From: Oscillospiraceae bacterium
Lineage (GTDB): Bacteria > Bacillota > Clostridia > Oscillospirales > Acutalibacteraceae
Length of the DNA: 64,000 nt
Direction: 5' to 3'
NCBI GenBank assembly: GCA_022508805.1
Contig: JAFLUM010000009.1
Span: 22,788 to 86,787 of the forward strand
This document shows, piece after piece, positions 22,676 through 31,227 of this stretch (position 1 is the stretch's first letter; every line of letters starts with the position of its first letter). The translations under genes and the position numbers were made by a program. A model generated the notes under the pieces. The model was not told where the DNA came from. It worked only from the letters and a program-made list of their open reading frames with translations, and did not search any database.

Positions 22676-24841
22676 ATGGTAGAAACTTTTGATATTGCGG
22701 GTTACTGCCGTATCTCGGTCGATGACGAACTGGATCGGGATAACACCTCCATCGAAAACCAAAAGTCTATCATCAAAGAGTATGTCGAGCGTACATTCCC
22801 CGGATCGAGACTCACCTTCTATGAGGATCGTGACCGAAGCGGTTATACCTTCGAGCAACGTGAAGGATATCAAAAAATGCGCCCCTATCTTATGGGGCGC
22901 AAATACGATATCCTTGTGGTCAAGGATTTCTCACGATTTTCCCGTCGAAACAGCCGCGGACTTGTGGAGCTGGAAGACCTGCGGGACGCCGGTGTGAGGA
23001 TCATATCCATCGGGGACAGCATCGACTATCCTACTTACGATGATTGGACAGCGATTCAATTCCGCTTTCTTGTCAACGAAATGCCGGTTACCGATGCGTC
23101 TAAGAAAGTAAAATCGGTAATCAAGCGACGGCAGGAGGACGGCAAGTGGATCTGCGCCGTTCCCTACGGATATGTGATCACGAATTATAAAACGATGACC
23201 TACGAGGTCGAACCAACCGAAGCACTCGTTGTCAAAAAGGTGTTCGAACTGTACAGCGAGGGCTGGGGCTATAAAAAGATTGCGAACTATCTCACCGAGC
23301 AGCACTATCCTACGCCGCGGATGAACGAGCGAGCACGAAAGGAAGCAAGGGGCGAGGAATGCAAACTGAAAGCCCGTCCCGAGTGGAGCATTGTAACTGT
23401 GCAAGGGATGCTCACCAATGATTTCTATATTGGTACCCTACGCCAGGGAAAGTACACTCGTAAAAAAATCAACGGTGACGATATCAAGAAAGATGAAAGT
23501 GAGCATATCGTATTTGAAAACTACCACGAGGCAATCATCGACTATCGCACCTTCGCTACGGTACAGGAGCAACTGAAAAAGCGCACCACCAACCATTACC
23601 GAGGCGTGAAAAAATACGATAATGTTTATTCGGGAATTATGGTGTGCGGCGACTGCGGCAGCCCCATGTTCCCTATGAGCCGAAAGGATTTGAAGGACGC
23701 CTATCGGTGCGGCGCCTATCACCAAAGGGGACTGAAGGGCTGCACAAGCCACCATATCCGCGTGGATGTTCTTGACAATCTGCTGCGGAACTATCTGATA
23801 GAGGTCAGAGAAACTTCATCGGAGATGATCGCCAAGCTGAAAAAATCCATCGAAGGCGAGAATGACGCTGTCAAGAACAATCAGGAAACCATTGATATTC
23901 TTGAAAAACAGCTTGAGGACGCGCACGAGGAAAAGAAAATGTACATACGCCAATGTACACGAGAGATCATGCGCCGTCCCGAGCGAGAGGAAACGATTCA
24001 GGAAACCTATGACGAGCTGATCGCAGAGTGCGAGGCAAGGATTGACGGTATCAACAATCAGATCCTGCTGACCCACGATAAACGCAACACCATCATCAAG
24101 GTGAACCGCATCACAAAGGTCGCACTGGATATATTCGAGGAAATTATCAGCAAATCCGGATTTCAAAAGGGAGATCTTGAACTGATCGTAGAGAAAATAT
24201 ATGTCTACGAAGATCATATCGAAATCAAGCTGAAAGCGGACATCACAAGTATTTTGGAAAGTGGGACAATTCCCGAAACGGAGGAAGCCGCAAATTTTAG
24301 TGATGGCATCATAGATAGCTTAAAGACCGTAGTAGTCCAAACGAGCACAAATCGGCTGGACAAGGTCTATGATGTCAGTGTTATCAGTAACGGCGACCCG
24401 TTGGAGATTTACACGGCGTCGGACGGAGAGGTTATATTCAAAAAATATTCGCCTATAGGCGAGCTTTCGGAATTTGCAAGTCAATACACCGATGTGCTGT
24501 ACCGAGCGACAAGCTTACCGGTTATCATAACCGACCGCGATCACGTTATCGCGGTGTCGGGTATGCCGAAAAAGGATGCTATGGACAAACGCATCTCCGC
24601 GGCATTGGAGGAACTGATTTCCGAACGCGGTAATTATGTTGCTTCACCTGATGCGAAGGCGTTGTACCCGATGGCGGAAAGCGACCGCGAGGCGGGCATT
24701 GCATTCCCCATAATCGGCGGTGGAGACGTATCGGGAGCAGTCGTTCTGATGCTGGGTCAAAGCGGCTCAATGCCCACACAGACGGAGATAAAGCTTGTAT
24801 CAGTCGCGGCATCATTTTTGGGTAAACAGACCGAAGAATAA
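22676..24841 (+). CDS. Large serine recombinase fused in frame to the SpoVT C-terminal domain
   Basis: The 721-aa protein begins with a resolvase domain (YCRISVDDE, nucleophile Ser14; KDFSRFSRRN). It then has the recombinase domain (YGYVITNYK to TPRMNERARKEARG), a zinc ribbon (MVCGDCGSPMF, then YRCGAYHQRGLKGC) and a coiled coil. From residue 573 (GDPLEIYTASDGEV) the frame is SpoVT: its sensor domain, ending SFLGKQTEE. The switch falls exactly on the 11-bp junction repeat. In the excised circle the recombinase would instead end GDPLQITLTKEDL to GIGK, the tail now found at 357-446. The recombinase is therefore about 600 aa when free and 721 aa when integrated. Whether the fusion is active is unknown. 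Confidence 0.88.
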   Translation: MVETFDIAGYCRISVDDELDRDNTSIENQKSIIKEYVERTFPGSRLTFYEDRDRSGYTFEQREGYQKMRPYLMGRKYDILVVKDFSRFSRRNSRGLVELEDLRDAGVRIISIGDSIDYPTYDDWTAIQFRFLVNEMPVTDASKKVKSVIKRRQEDGKWICAVPYGYVITNYKTMTYEVEPTEALVVKKVFELYSEGWGYKKIANYLTEQHYPTPRMNERARKEARGEECKLKARPEWSIVTVQGMLTNDFYIGTLRQGKYTRKKINGDDIKKDESEHIVFENYHEAIIDYRTFATVQEQLKKRTTNHYRGVKKYDNVYSGIMVCGDCGSPMFPMSRKDLKDAYRCGAYHQRGLKGCTSHHIRVDVLDNLLRNYLIEVRETSSEMIAKLKKSIEGENDAVKNNQETIDILEKQLEDAHEEKKMYIRQCTREIMRRPEREETIQETYDELIAECEARIDGINNQILLTHDKRNTIIKVNRITKVALDIFEEIISKSGFQKGDLELIVEKIYVYEDHIEIKLKADITSILESGTIPETEEAANFSDGIIDSLKTVVVQTSTNRLDKVYDVSVISNGDPLEIYTASDGEVIFKKYSPIGELSEFASQYTDVLYRATSLPVIITDRDHVIAVSGMPKKDAMDKRISAALEELISERGNYVASPDAKALYPMAESDREAGIAFPIIGGGDVSGAVVLMLGQSGSMPTQTEIKLVSVAASFLGKQTEE
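24392..24402 (+). other. Right attachment-site core (attR) of the spoVT element
   Basis: GGCGACCCGTT lies here inside the recombinase-SpoVT fused frame and matches 357-367. Sequence to the right is the SpoVT sensor domain. Confidence 0.85.
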
Positions 24842-24863
24842 AACTAAATTTATCAAAAATTAC

Positions 24864-24891
24864 GGCGGCAGGGAAAATCTTGCCGCCTTTT
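24864..24891 (+). terminator. Terminator of spoVT
   Basis: GGCGGCA (24864-24870) and TGCCGCC (24881-24887) pair around a 10-nt loop and are followed by TTTT. Confidence 0.8.
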
Positions 24892-24918
24892 GCTTTGAAA
24901 TATTTTTTTAATTTCATA

Positions 24919-24961
24919 TTGACACATCTGTATAAACTGTATATAATCAATATATACAGTT
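24919..24961 (+). promoter_or_regulatory. Promoter and palindromic operator of the YtrA-like operon
   Basis: TTGACA (24919-24924) and TATAAT (24942-24947) are 17 bp apart. A perfect 11-bp inverted repeat, AACTGTATATA (24935-24945) and TATATACAGTT (24951-24961), covers the -10 box, fitting autorepression by the GntR protein encoded next. Confidence 0.8.
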
Positions 24962-24978
24962 GTTGAAGAGGTGACAGT

Positions 24979-25356
24979 GTGGATATACTCATAGATAACA
25001 AAAGCAGTGCCCCCATATATGATCAGATATATTCGCAAATCAAGAGCCAGATCATAAGCGGGGCTTTAAAAGAGGATGAAATGCTGCCGTCCATTCGGGG
25101 ACTGGCAAAGGATCTGCGTATAAGCTTTATCACTACCAAACGCGCCTATGACGAGCTTGAAAAAGAGGGCTTTATATATACGATACAGGCAAAGGGCTGT
25201 TTTGTCGCGCCGAAAAACACGGAGCTTATCAGAGAAGAAAATCTTAAACGCATCGAAGAGCATATTGAGCAGATAATCAGACTTGCCGAAACGTGTAATT
25301 TGAGTAATGAAGATATTATTGATATGGTCAAATTCGGTTTGGAGGTACGGGAATGA
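24979..25356 (+). CDS. GntR-family regulator, YtrA subfamily
   Basis: This 125-aa protein carries a winged-helix GntR domain (SAPIYDQIYSQIKSQIISG, then LPSIRGLAKDLRISFITTKRAYDELEKEGF) and a short helical tail instead of a large ligand domain, the mark of the YtrA subfamily. It starts at GTG after GAAGAGGTG. YtrA-type proteins repress the ABC transporter genes that follow them, and the operator palindrome over the -10 box fits this. Its last codons overlap the ATPase start by 4 bp. The inducing signal is unknown; cell-wall antibiotics induce the Bacillus relative. Confidence 0.88.
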   Translation: MDILIDNKSSAPIYDQIYSQIKSQIISGALKEDEMLPSIRGLAKDLRISFITTKRAYDELEKEGFIYTIQAKGCFVAPKNTELIREENLKRIEEHIEQIIRLAETCNLSNEDIIDMVKFGLEVRE

Positions 25357-26195
25357 ACGCACTTGAAATCAAAGGCTTGTCAAAATCCTTTGGCAGCTTT
25401 AAGCTTGACAATTTAAATCTTACGCTGCCCAGCGGATGCATTATGGGCTTGATCGGCGAAAACGGAGCGGGAAAAAGCACAACTATCAAGTTGATACTCG
25501 ATATTCTTCATAAGTACATCGGGACAATTACAATTTTAGGTCGGGATAATCAGGATAATATCAACCTGACAAAAGAAGACGTAGGTGTCGTATTGGACGA
25601 GGTGGGCATACCCGACTGCTTGACCGCAAATCAGGTGGGCAAAATTATGCGGTACACATTCAAAAATTGGAATGACGGCGTATATGCAAATCATCTTAAA
25701 AAGCTTTCCGTCCCCACTGATAAACCTTTCAAGGATTTTTCACGCGGTATGAAAATGAAGCTGGGTATCGCCATTGCAATGTCTCACGAAAGTAAGCTTC
25801 TTTTGCTTGACGAGGCAACAAGCGGACTTGACCCCGTTGTCCGTGACGAGGTGGTCGAAATGTTAAACGATTTTACCCGTGACGAGAACCATTCGGTGCT
25901 TATTTCTTCCCATATCGTCAGCGATCTTGAAAAGCTGTGCGACTATATTGCGTTTTTGCACAAAGGGAAGCTGTTGCTGTGCGAAGAAAAAGACCGTCTT
26001 TTAGGCGAATACGGAATAATTCACTGCTCCGCAAATCAGCTTTCAATGCTTGACTCGAAAGCGGTTTTGCATAAAAAAGAGTCTGCTTACGGTGCGGAGG
26101 CGATCGTATTGCGTAATGCTGTCCCATCAGGTATGAATATCAGTCCAGTGAGCATTGAAGAGCTGTTTATGTTTATGGTTAAGGGGGTAGAATAA
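25353..26195 (+). CDS. ABC transporter ATP-binding protein
   Basis: The 280-aa protein shows Walker A GENGAGKST (35-43), the signature region DFSRGMKMKLGIA and Walker B LLLLDEATSGLDP, followed by the switch histidine region SSHIVSDLEKL. The C-terminal about 70 residues are a regulatory extension. It pairs with the permease encoded directly downstream. With the YtrA-type repressor this forms a drug- or stress-induced exporter operon. The substrate is unknown. Confidence 0.88.
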   Translation: MNALEIKGLSKSFGSFKLDNLNLTLPSGCIMGLIGENGAGKSTTIKLILDILHKYIGTITILGRDNQDNINLTKEDVGVVLDEVGIPDCLTANQVGKIMRYTFKNWNDGVYANHLKKLSVPTDKPFKDFSRGMKMKLGIAIAMSHESKLLLLDEATSGLDPVVRDEVVEMLNDFTRDENHSVLISSHIVSDLEKLCDYIAFLHKGKLLLCEEKDRLLGEYGIIHCSANQLSMLDSKAVLHKKESAYGAEAIVLRNAVPSGMNISPVSIEELFMFMVKGVE

Positions 26196-26196
26196 G

Positions 26197-26823
26197 ATGA
26201 AAGGGCTTATTTTAAAGGATCTTTATATGACGGCGAAATATTGCAAAGCGCATTTGCTTATCATAGCCGCATCAATAGGCATATCACTTTTCGTAAGCAA
26301 CGTTATCTTTATTTTCTATCCGTGCTTGATGTCGGGTATAGTGCCTATGACTTTGCTTTCATACGACGAGCGGAGCAAGTGGAGCGAATATTGCGGAACT
26401 ATGCCCATAAGCGCAGCTCAAATCGTATCGACAAAATATATTATAGGGCTTATCTGCTCTTTCTGCGTGCTGATTTTATCGGGTACAGCACAGGAGGTCA
26501 AAATGAACCATGACGGAGTATTTCAGCTTGGTGACTGGTTGAATTTATTGGCTATGCTTTTGATTATGTCCTGCGTTGCCGTTGCCGTTACACTTCCGTT
26601 TATATTCAGATTCGGCGTAGAAAAGGGGCGGATAGCGTATTATTTGACAATAGCCATTGCCTGCGGAGTCAACTTTGCCGCGTCAGATGTTATAAATTTT
26701 AATACTGATGCTCCGGTGTTGCTTAACGTTGTTTATCTGATACTCTGCATTATTGCAGTGGCGATATACGCTCTTTCGTGGTATCTGTCGATAGTGTTTT
26801 ATAAAAAGCGCTTGATAAAATAA
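26197..26823 (+). CDS. ABC-2-type permease
   Basis: This 208-aa membrane protein (MKGLILKDLYMTAKYC) has six predicted membrane segments. It starts 1 bp after the ATPase stop and lacks any ATP-binding motif. It is the membrane half of the exporter. The size and the N-terminal MKGLILKDLY signature resemble ABC-2 permeases of YtrA-controlled operons. A terminator follows at 26830. Confidence 0.8.
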   Translation: MKGLILKDLYMTAKYCKAHLLIIAASIGISLFVSNVIFIFYPCLMSGIVPMTLLSYDERSKWSEYCGTMPISAAQIVSTKYIIGLICSFCVLILSGTAQEVKMNHDGVFQLGDWLNLLAMLLIMSCVAVAVTLPFIFRFGVEKGRIAYYLTIAIACGVNFAASDVINFNTDAPVLLNVVYLILCIIAVAIYALSWYLSIVFYKKRLIK

Positions 26824-26829
26824 CAGAAA

Positions 26830-26853
26830 AAAGCGCCGTTTAAGGCGCTTTAA
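26830..26853 (+). terminator. Terminator of the ABC operon
   Basis: AAAGCGCC and GGCGCTTT pair around a 6-nt loop and are followed by AATTC; the AT-rich flanks on both sides allow use on either strand. Confidence 0.65.
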
Positions 26854-26920
26854 TTCTATTCTCAAATCTTATGCCGGTATAATAAAACAAGAAAAATATA
26901 AGCTAATTGTATTTGTCCCG

Positions 26921-27433
26921 TCACTCTGTATTGTCCTTTTCTATGAGTTCAACTTTCAAAATCAGATTTTGATAAAAACAGTTCTCATAAGTTATTCTTA
27001 CATATTGACCTTCCTGTAATGGACTGCCGTCATCCTGACGCCAAAAGTATTCTATGCCGTATGTGGAATAACCGTATACAATAAACTCTGTACCGTCAAC
27101 AAAAAATCTGTCCGGATAATCTTCCTTCGCCATTGTGCCGACTTCGTAATATTGCTCGTAGTTTTCTATTTCACCCTCTGCTATTTTACAATTTCCTTTT
27201 TGAAAATCTGAAAACACTTTTTCAGTTCTAAAAAAGTTTGAAAATTGTGATATTATAACAATAGACATTAAAACAGGAACAAGTATAAGACCTATCTTTA
27301 CACCGACATTCGATTTTTTCCAAACTTTTATTGCATATACTATAGCTAAAATGAAAACCAAACAGATAATTATAAACGGAAGTGAAAATGGAGTAAAATC
27401 ATTTGTGGCTTCATAAATTGTTTGTATATTCAT
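26921..27433 (-). CDS. Hypothetical membrane protein
   Basis: The 170-aa protein has two N-terminal membrane segments (FSLPFIIICLVFILAIVYAI and IGLILVPVLMSIVIISQF). A soluble, beta-rich C-terminal domain follows (VDGTEFIVYGYSTYGIEYFW). It is AT-rich compared with its neighbours and stands alone between the ABC operon and the PlsC-like gene, from which it is 10 bp away. No family was recognised; the layout resembles small envelope proteins of the DUF3592 kind, but this is weak. Confidence 0.5.
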   Translation of the reverse strand: MNIQTIYEATNDFTPFSLPFIIICLVFILAIVYAIKVWKKSNVGVKIGLILVPVLMSIVIISQFSNFFRTEKVFSDFQKGNCKIAEGEIENYEQYYEVGTMAKEDYPDRFFVDGTEFIVYGYSTYGIEYFWRQDDGSPLQEGQYVRITYENCFYQNLILKVELIEKDNTE

Positions 27434-27443
27434 CGTGATTTCC

Positions 27444-28715
27444 TCACAGAGATCTCATTTTATATATTTCCTCGGTGGCGAAGGACAGCTTTGTCACCGA
27501 ATTTTTTTGCGACGGATAGCAATAAAACGAATCGTTTTTTGTGGAAATATCCACGCAGTCGAGCGGCTCGATATGGCAGTAATCGTATTCAACGTGCAGT
27601 CCGTACATGCTTTGCGGCGGTCGGACTACGCGGTATTTTTCGCCGTTATACTCCCCCTCCAAAATGAAGCCGTTTTCGCGGTCGTGAGTGAGCACCGCAT
27701 CGCCCAGATACTCGTATTTTTTGGTATTCGGCAATGAGTAGACCCTCACGTTATCGCAAAATTTATACGTTCCGTTTTCGAGTTGTTCTCTCACTTGAGA
27801 GCGTTCCCACTCGAACCAATCGGGGATATGCGAAAACCGAGTTTCACCGTGGAGCGCCTTTAATTCGCCCAGCTCCGTTAGCTCCCACTCCCTTTTGCAA
27901 TGCTCGCAGAATAAGCGTGTCCCCTTGGAGTTCATTTCGTATTCAGTGCCGCATTCAGTGCATTGATAAAGCACCTTGTGAAGTCCTTCCGCACGGAATT
28001 TTTCGGTGATTTTTATGCTGTTTTCTTTTTGATACTTATACTCGTCGTACTCCATTTCCTTACGGATAAGGTTATTTATCTCGTCGACGGAAAGATTTTC
28101 CACGTCCTCGGCGGTAAGTATGGGTTTCATCACCGAGTGCAGAGGTACTTTTCGCCGACGGCGGAAATCCCAAAAGGGAGCTTGCAGATAATTCCCGTGG
28201 TGCATAAGCGTTATAACGGGTACGCCGCATTTTTTCACGAGCTTACCCAATGAATCGGGCAAAATTGCCGTAGTGCCGATTGGCGAATATCTTGCCTCGG
28301 GATACATACAAAGCACGTCGCCGTATTCGTACAGAACCTTATAACAGGCTCTCACAAGGCTCAAATCGGTGGTAAATTTCCGCTTGCAGATACAGCCCAA
28401 CCGCTCCATAAGCCTTTCGCGGTGAAAAAAGCCTTCAATGGTGGAAATATTATTGAGCCTGTTGGGATATGAGGCTATGCAATTCATCTGAATATCAAGA
28501 AAATGCATATGGTTGCACAGCAGGATATACGGCGGTTTTATGTCCTGCATATTTATTTTTTCGATTTTATAATTTCTCACTTTGGGGGGCATAAACGCCC
28601 GTGACAGCAGATAAAGCAGCAGCGTGAACGCAAAGGGCTGTCTGCACGGCATTTTTGATGTGTCGTAATGCTCCACATTATCGGGATATACAACGTAATC
28701 CTTGATTTTGTCCAT
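27444..28715 (-). CDS. PlsC-like acyltransferase with a zinc-ribbon insert
   Basis: The 423-aa protein carries the acyltransferase HX4D motif (His69 to Asp74 in NHMHFLD) and the downstream MYPEARYSPIG block that corresponds to the EGTR region. A zinc ribbon (CTECGTEYEMNSKGTRLFC, then EHC) lies around residues 250-280. A further C-terminal domain of about 140 residues is unrecognised. It likely transfers acyl chains to a lipid or lysophospholipid acceptor at the membrane face. The zinc ribbon plus extra domain is not part of classical 240-aa PlsC, so the acceptor may differ. Confidence 0.75.
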   Translation of the reverse strand: MDKIKDYVVYPDNVEHYDTSKMPCRQPFAFTLLLYLLSRAFMPPKVRNYKIEKINMQDIKPPYILLCNHMHFLDIQMNCIASYPNRLNNISTIEGFFHRERLMERLGCICKRKFTTDLSLVRACYKVLYEYGDVLCMYPEARYSPIGTTAILPDSLGKLVKKCGVPVITLMHHGNYLQAPFWDFRRRRKVPLHSVMKPILTAEDVENLSVDEINNLIRKEMEYDEYKYQKENSIKITEKFRAEGLHKVLYQCTECGTEYEMNSKGTRLFCEHCKREWELTELGELKALHGETRFSHIPDWFEWERSQVREQLENGTYKFCDNVRVYSLPNTKKYEYLGDAVLTHDRENGFILEGEYNGEKYRVVRPPQSMYGLHVEYDYCHIEPLDCVDISTKNDSFYCYPSQKNSVTKLSFATEEIYKMRSL

Positions 28716-28734
28716 AGCTTTTCTCCGTTTTAAA

Positions 28735-29601
28735 TTATTTTAACAATCCCTGTATATCCTCGGGCAGAGGGGAGTTAAGCGTTATCTCTTCTCCCGTGAC
28801 AGGGTGGGTAAAGCGGCACATACAGCAGTGCAGGGCTTGACGGGATATTTCATCGGACGGCGTACCGTACATTGTGTCCCCCGTAAGCGGAGTGCCGAGG
28901 CTTGCGAAATGCACCCTTATTTGATGGGTTCTACCTGTTTGAAGATGTATCTGCAAAAGGGTCCGTCCGTTGTGGTGGGACAGCGCTTTCCATTCCGTAA
29001 CGGCACGCTCGCCCCTTTCATCCACGGTACGCAGAGTGATTATGGGGTCGGGACGGTAAATCGGTCGGTCGATAATGCCCTCGCCCTCATAAATTCCCTC
29101 GGCGACCGCCATATACTCTTTATAAATCTTGCCCGAAAGCCGTGCGGCGGAGTATTTATTGAGAGCGCATACGACTATTCCCGACGTTCCCCTGTCAAGT
29201 CTGCCCACGGCACGGAAAACACTCTTTTTGCCTTTTTGTGAGAGATAATATGACACGGCGTTTGCCAAAGTATCGCCGGGGTGATTGTGGGACGGGTGCA
29301 GCGGCAAGCCCTCAGGCTTGTCCACCACAAGCAGATCATCATCCTCATAAAGCACGGTCAAGGGGTATTCCAGCGGTGATGCCGCCTTTTCTTCGCTGTC
29401 ATCAGGCAGGGAAAGTCGCAAAATGTCGCCCGCGTGCATAATATCTACCGTGCGGATATGCTCACCGTTCAGCGTTATGCCGTTCTCGACCCGTTTAAGC
29501 TGACGGATAAGCCGTGCAGATGCTCCCACCTCTCTTTTCAGAAAGGTCAGCACCTTTTGCCCGTCGTATTCCTGTTCAATTTTATACTCAATATTTCTCA
29601 T
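28735..29601 (-). CDS. RluA-family pseudouridine synthase
   Basis: In this 288-aa protein an N-terminal S4-type RNA-binding region (KVLTFLKREVGASARLIRQLKR) precedes the catalytic domain with GRLDRGTSGIVV, which contains the catalytic aspartate, and LQTGRTHQIRVHF. It converts specific uridines in rRNA or tRNA to pseudouridine. The exact target (RluC/RluD-like) cannot be told from sequence. It is 19 bp upstream of the PlsC-like gene on the same strand and probably cotranscribed. Confidence 0.9.
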   Translation of the reverse strand: MRNIEYKIEQEYDGQKVLTFLKREVGASARLIRQLKRVENGITLNGEHIRTVDIMHAGDILRLSLPDDSEEKAASPLEYPLTVLYEDDDLLVVDKPEGLPLHPSHNHPGDTLANAVSYYLSQKGKKSVFRAVGRLDRGTSGIVVCALNKYSAARLSGKIYKEYMAVAEGIYEGEGIIDRPIYRPDPIITLRTVDERGERAVTEWKALSHHNGRTLLQIHLQTGRTHQIRVHFASLGTPLTGDTMYGTPSDEISRQALHCCMCRFTHPVTGEEITLNSPLPEDIQGLLK

Positions 29602-29666
29602 AACCGTATCCTTAAAGTTTCTTATTGAATTATAGCATAAAAGGAGTATAATAGAAAGAAGATTTT

Positions 29667-30026
29667 ATGGGTGGTGAATCTATGCAACTTTTAATATTGA
29701 TTTTACACAACACACGGTATATGGACCGCATCTTGGCAAAAATGCTTGAGGCGGGCATCCGCGGCGGGTCACTTTTAGACTGTGAGGGAGTTTTGCAGGC
29801 TATGAGCCACAATTCGGTTGAGCCGCCGCCGATTTTCGGTTCCTTGAGACAGTATCTTAATCCCGAACGGGGTGAGATGAACAAGGTTTTGCTGTCGGCA
29901 CTGAGCAATGAGCAGGTTGAAACAGTCAGAAAGATCGTAAACGAGGTCACAGGGGGACTTGACAAGGCGAACACGGGTATTTTGATAACCGTTCCCGTGC
30001 TGACTGTTGAGGGATTGGCAAAGTAA
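29667..30026 (+). CDS. Small P-II-like protein
   Basis: This 119-aa protein (LLILILHNTRYMDRILAKML, ending TGILITVPVLTVEGLAK) has the beta-alpha-beta pattern of P-II/CutA-like trimeric signal proteins. The ribosome site is weak for the first ATG; MQLLILIL at 29682 is an alternative start. The next gene, a cation:proton antiporter, lies 10-20 bp downstream, so it may gate or sense for the antiporter, as P-II-like proteins do for some transporters. The family assignment is by pattern only. Confidence 0.55.
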   Translation: MGGESMQLLILILHNTRYMDRILAKMLEAGIRGGSLLDCEGVLQAMSHNSVEPPPIFGSLRQYLNPERGEMNKVLLSALSNEQVETVRKIVNEVTGGLDKANTGILITVPVLTVEGLAK

Positions 30027-30047
30027 CACACTTTCGGGGTGAAGGAT

Positions 30048-31211
30048 TTGAATACGTTACTATCCCTGTCATTGGGTATGACTCTCGGTCTGCTGATGAC
30101 AAGAATAATGAAAAAAATAAACCTGCCCAACGTGACAGGCTATCTTATTGCAGGACTTATTGTAGGTCCTTACTGTTTAAAAATATTTACCGCCGAGTCA
30201 CTTGACTCTATGGCGGTCATCACGAACGCGGCCCTCGGCTTTATCGCATTCTCAATCGGCGGTGAATTCAAGCTATCCTCCCTTAAACAGCTTGGGGCAA
30301 AAATATTTGTTATCACCGTTTTTGAGGCGGTAGGTGCAAGTGTGCTCGTCTCGACCGCACTGCTCCTTATGGGCTGCAGTGCACCGTTGGCATTGGTGCT
30401 CGGTGCAATAGCCTCTGCCACCGCTCCCGCCGCAACCCTTATGGTCGTGCGGCAATATAAGGCGTCTGGACCCGTTACGTCAACGCTTTTGCCGGTCGTC
30501 GCCATTGACGATGCAGTGTGCCTTATGCTGTTTTCGGTTTTATCGTCAGTTGCAAAATCCATTGAAGCAGGCGGCGGCTTTAATTTTGTACAGACAGTTC
30601 TTATGCCCATTTTGGAGATCGTCGGTTCTCTTGTGATCGGCTTCGCTGTCGGCTCTGTTTTGTCTTTAGCCACAAAATTCTTCAAATCCCGTGCAAACAG
30701 AGTATCCCTCGTTGTCACAGCCGTGTTTTTGGGCGTGGGTATTTCCGAACTTTTGGGACTTTCGTCACTTCTGTTATGTATGTCAATCGGCGCGGCGTTG
30801 GCGAACCTCAGCAGAGTGTCTTATGAAGTAATGGACGGTACAGACCGTTGGACCCCGCCTGTATTTATGCTGTTTTTCGTAATATCAGGCGCACAGTTCA
30901 ACTTTTCCATTCTACCGAAGGTGGGTCTTATCGGAATTGCGTACATACTGCTCCGATCATTCGGTAAATATTTCGGCGCAGTAATTGGCTGTTCAATAGT
31001 AAAATCCGAAAAAACCGTAAGAAAGTACTTAGGTATAACTCTTCTTCCGCAGGCGGGCGTGGCTATCGGTATGGCTCAGCTCTCGCTGACTGTCGTACCC
31101 GAATACGGAGAACAGATAAGGGCGGTCGTGCTCTTCGCAACGCTCATTTATGAGCTCATAGGACCGCTTCTTACAAAGCGTGCCCTCACAAAAGCGGGAG
31201 AAATCAGATAA
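30048..31211 (+). CDS. Cation:proton antiporter, CPA2 family
   Basis: The 387-aa protein has about 12 membrane segments and the CPA2 features VTGYLIAGLIVGPY, ALGFIAFSIGGEF, ASATAPAATLMVVRQY and LLPVVAIDDAVCLMLF (the DD-like ion-binding region). It lacks the TrkA-N regulatory domain found in KefB/C. The start is probably TTG at 30048, because GGGGTGAAGG (30036-30045) fits it better than the GTG at 30039. It exchanges Na+ or K+ for protons across the cell membrane. The upstream P-II-like protein may regulate it. Confidence 0.82.
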   Translation: MNTLLSLSLGMTLGLLMTRIMKKINLPNVTGYLIAGLIVGPYCLKIFTAESLDSMAVITNAALGFIAFSIGGEFKLSSLKQLGAKIFVITVFEAVGASVLVSTALLLMGCSAPLALVLGAIASATAPAATLMVVRQYKASGPVTSTLLPVVAIDDAVCLMLFSVLSSVAKSIEAGGGFNFVQTVLMPILEIVGSLVIGFAVGSVLSLATKFFKSRANRVSLVVTAVFLGVGISELLGLSSLLLCMSIGAALANLSRVSYEVMDGTDRWTPPVFMLFFVISGAQFNFSILPKVGLIGIAYILLRSFGKYFGAVIGCSIVKSEKTVRKYLGITLLPQAGVAIGMAQLSLTVVPEYGEQIRAVVLFATLIYELIGPLLTKRALTKAGEIR

Positions 31212-31227
31212 TCAGCAGGTGAAAAAT

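Larger units (their letters stand above)
357..24402. mobile_element. Serine-recombinase integrative element inserted in spoVT
   Basis: The same 11 bp, GGCGACCCGTT, occurs at 357-367 and 24392-24402, and joining the flanks across it rebuilds an uninterrupted SpoVT reading frame (REGDPL, then EIYTASDGEV). The element is 24,035 bp counted from repeat to repeat. A large serine recombinase lies at its right end, as expected for this class. The cargo comprises a winged-helix-like element gene, a 17-kb TetR-headed operon of unknown function, an AAA/DUF4143-like ATPase and a small protein. No relaxase, coupling protein or VirB-type transfer genes were seen, apart from a HerA-like ATPase that could be mistaken for one. 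Self-transfer is therefore not supported; mobilisation or simple excision is possible. Confidence 0.88.

Noticed and set aside
28804..29241. 145-aa plus-strand frame across the pseudouridine synthase gene
   Set aside because: It is a shadow of the RluA-family gene on the opposite strand, which has all catalytic motifs.
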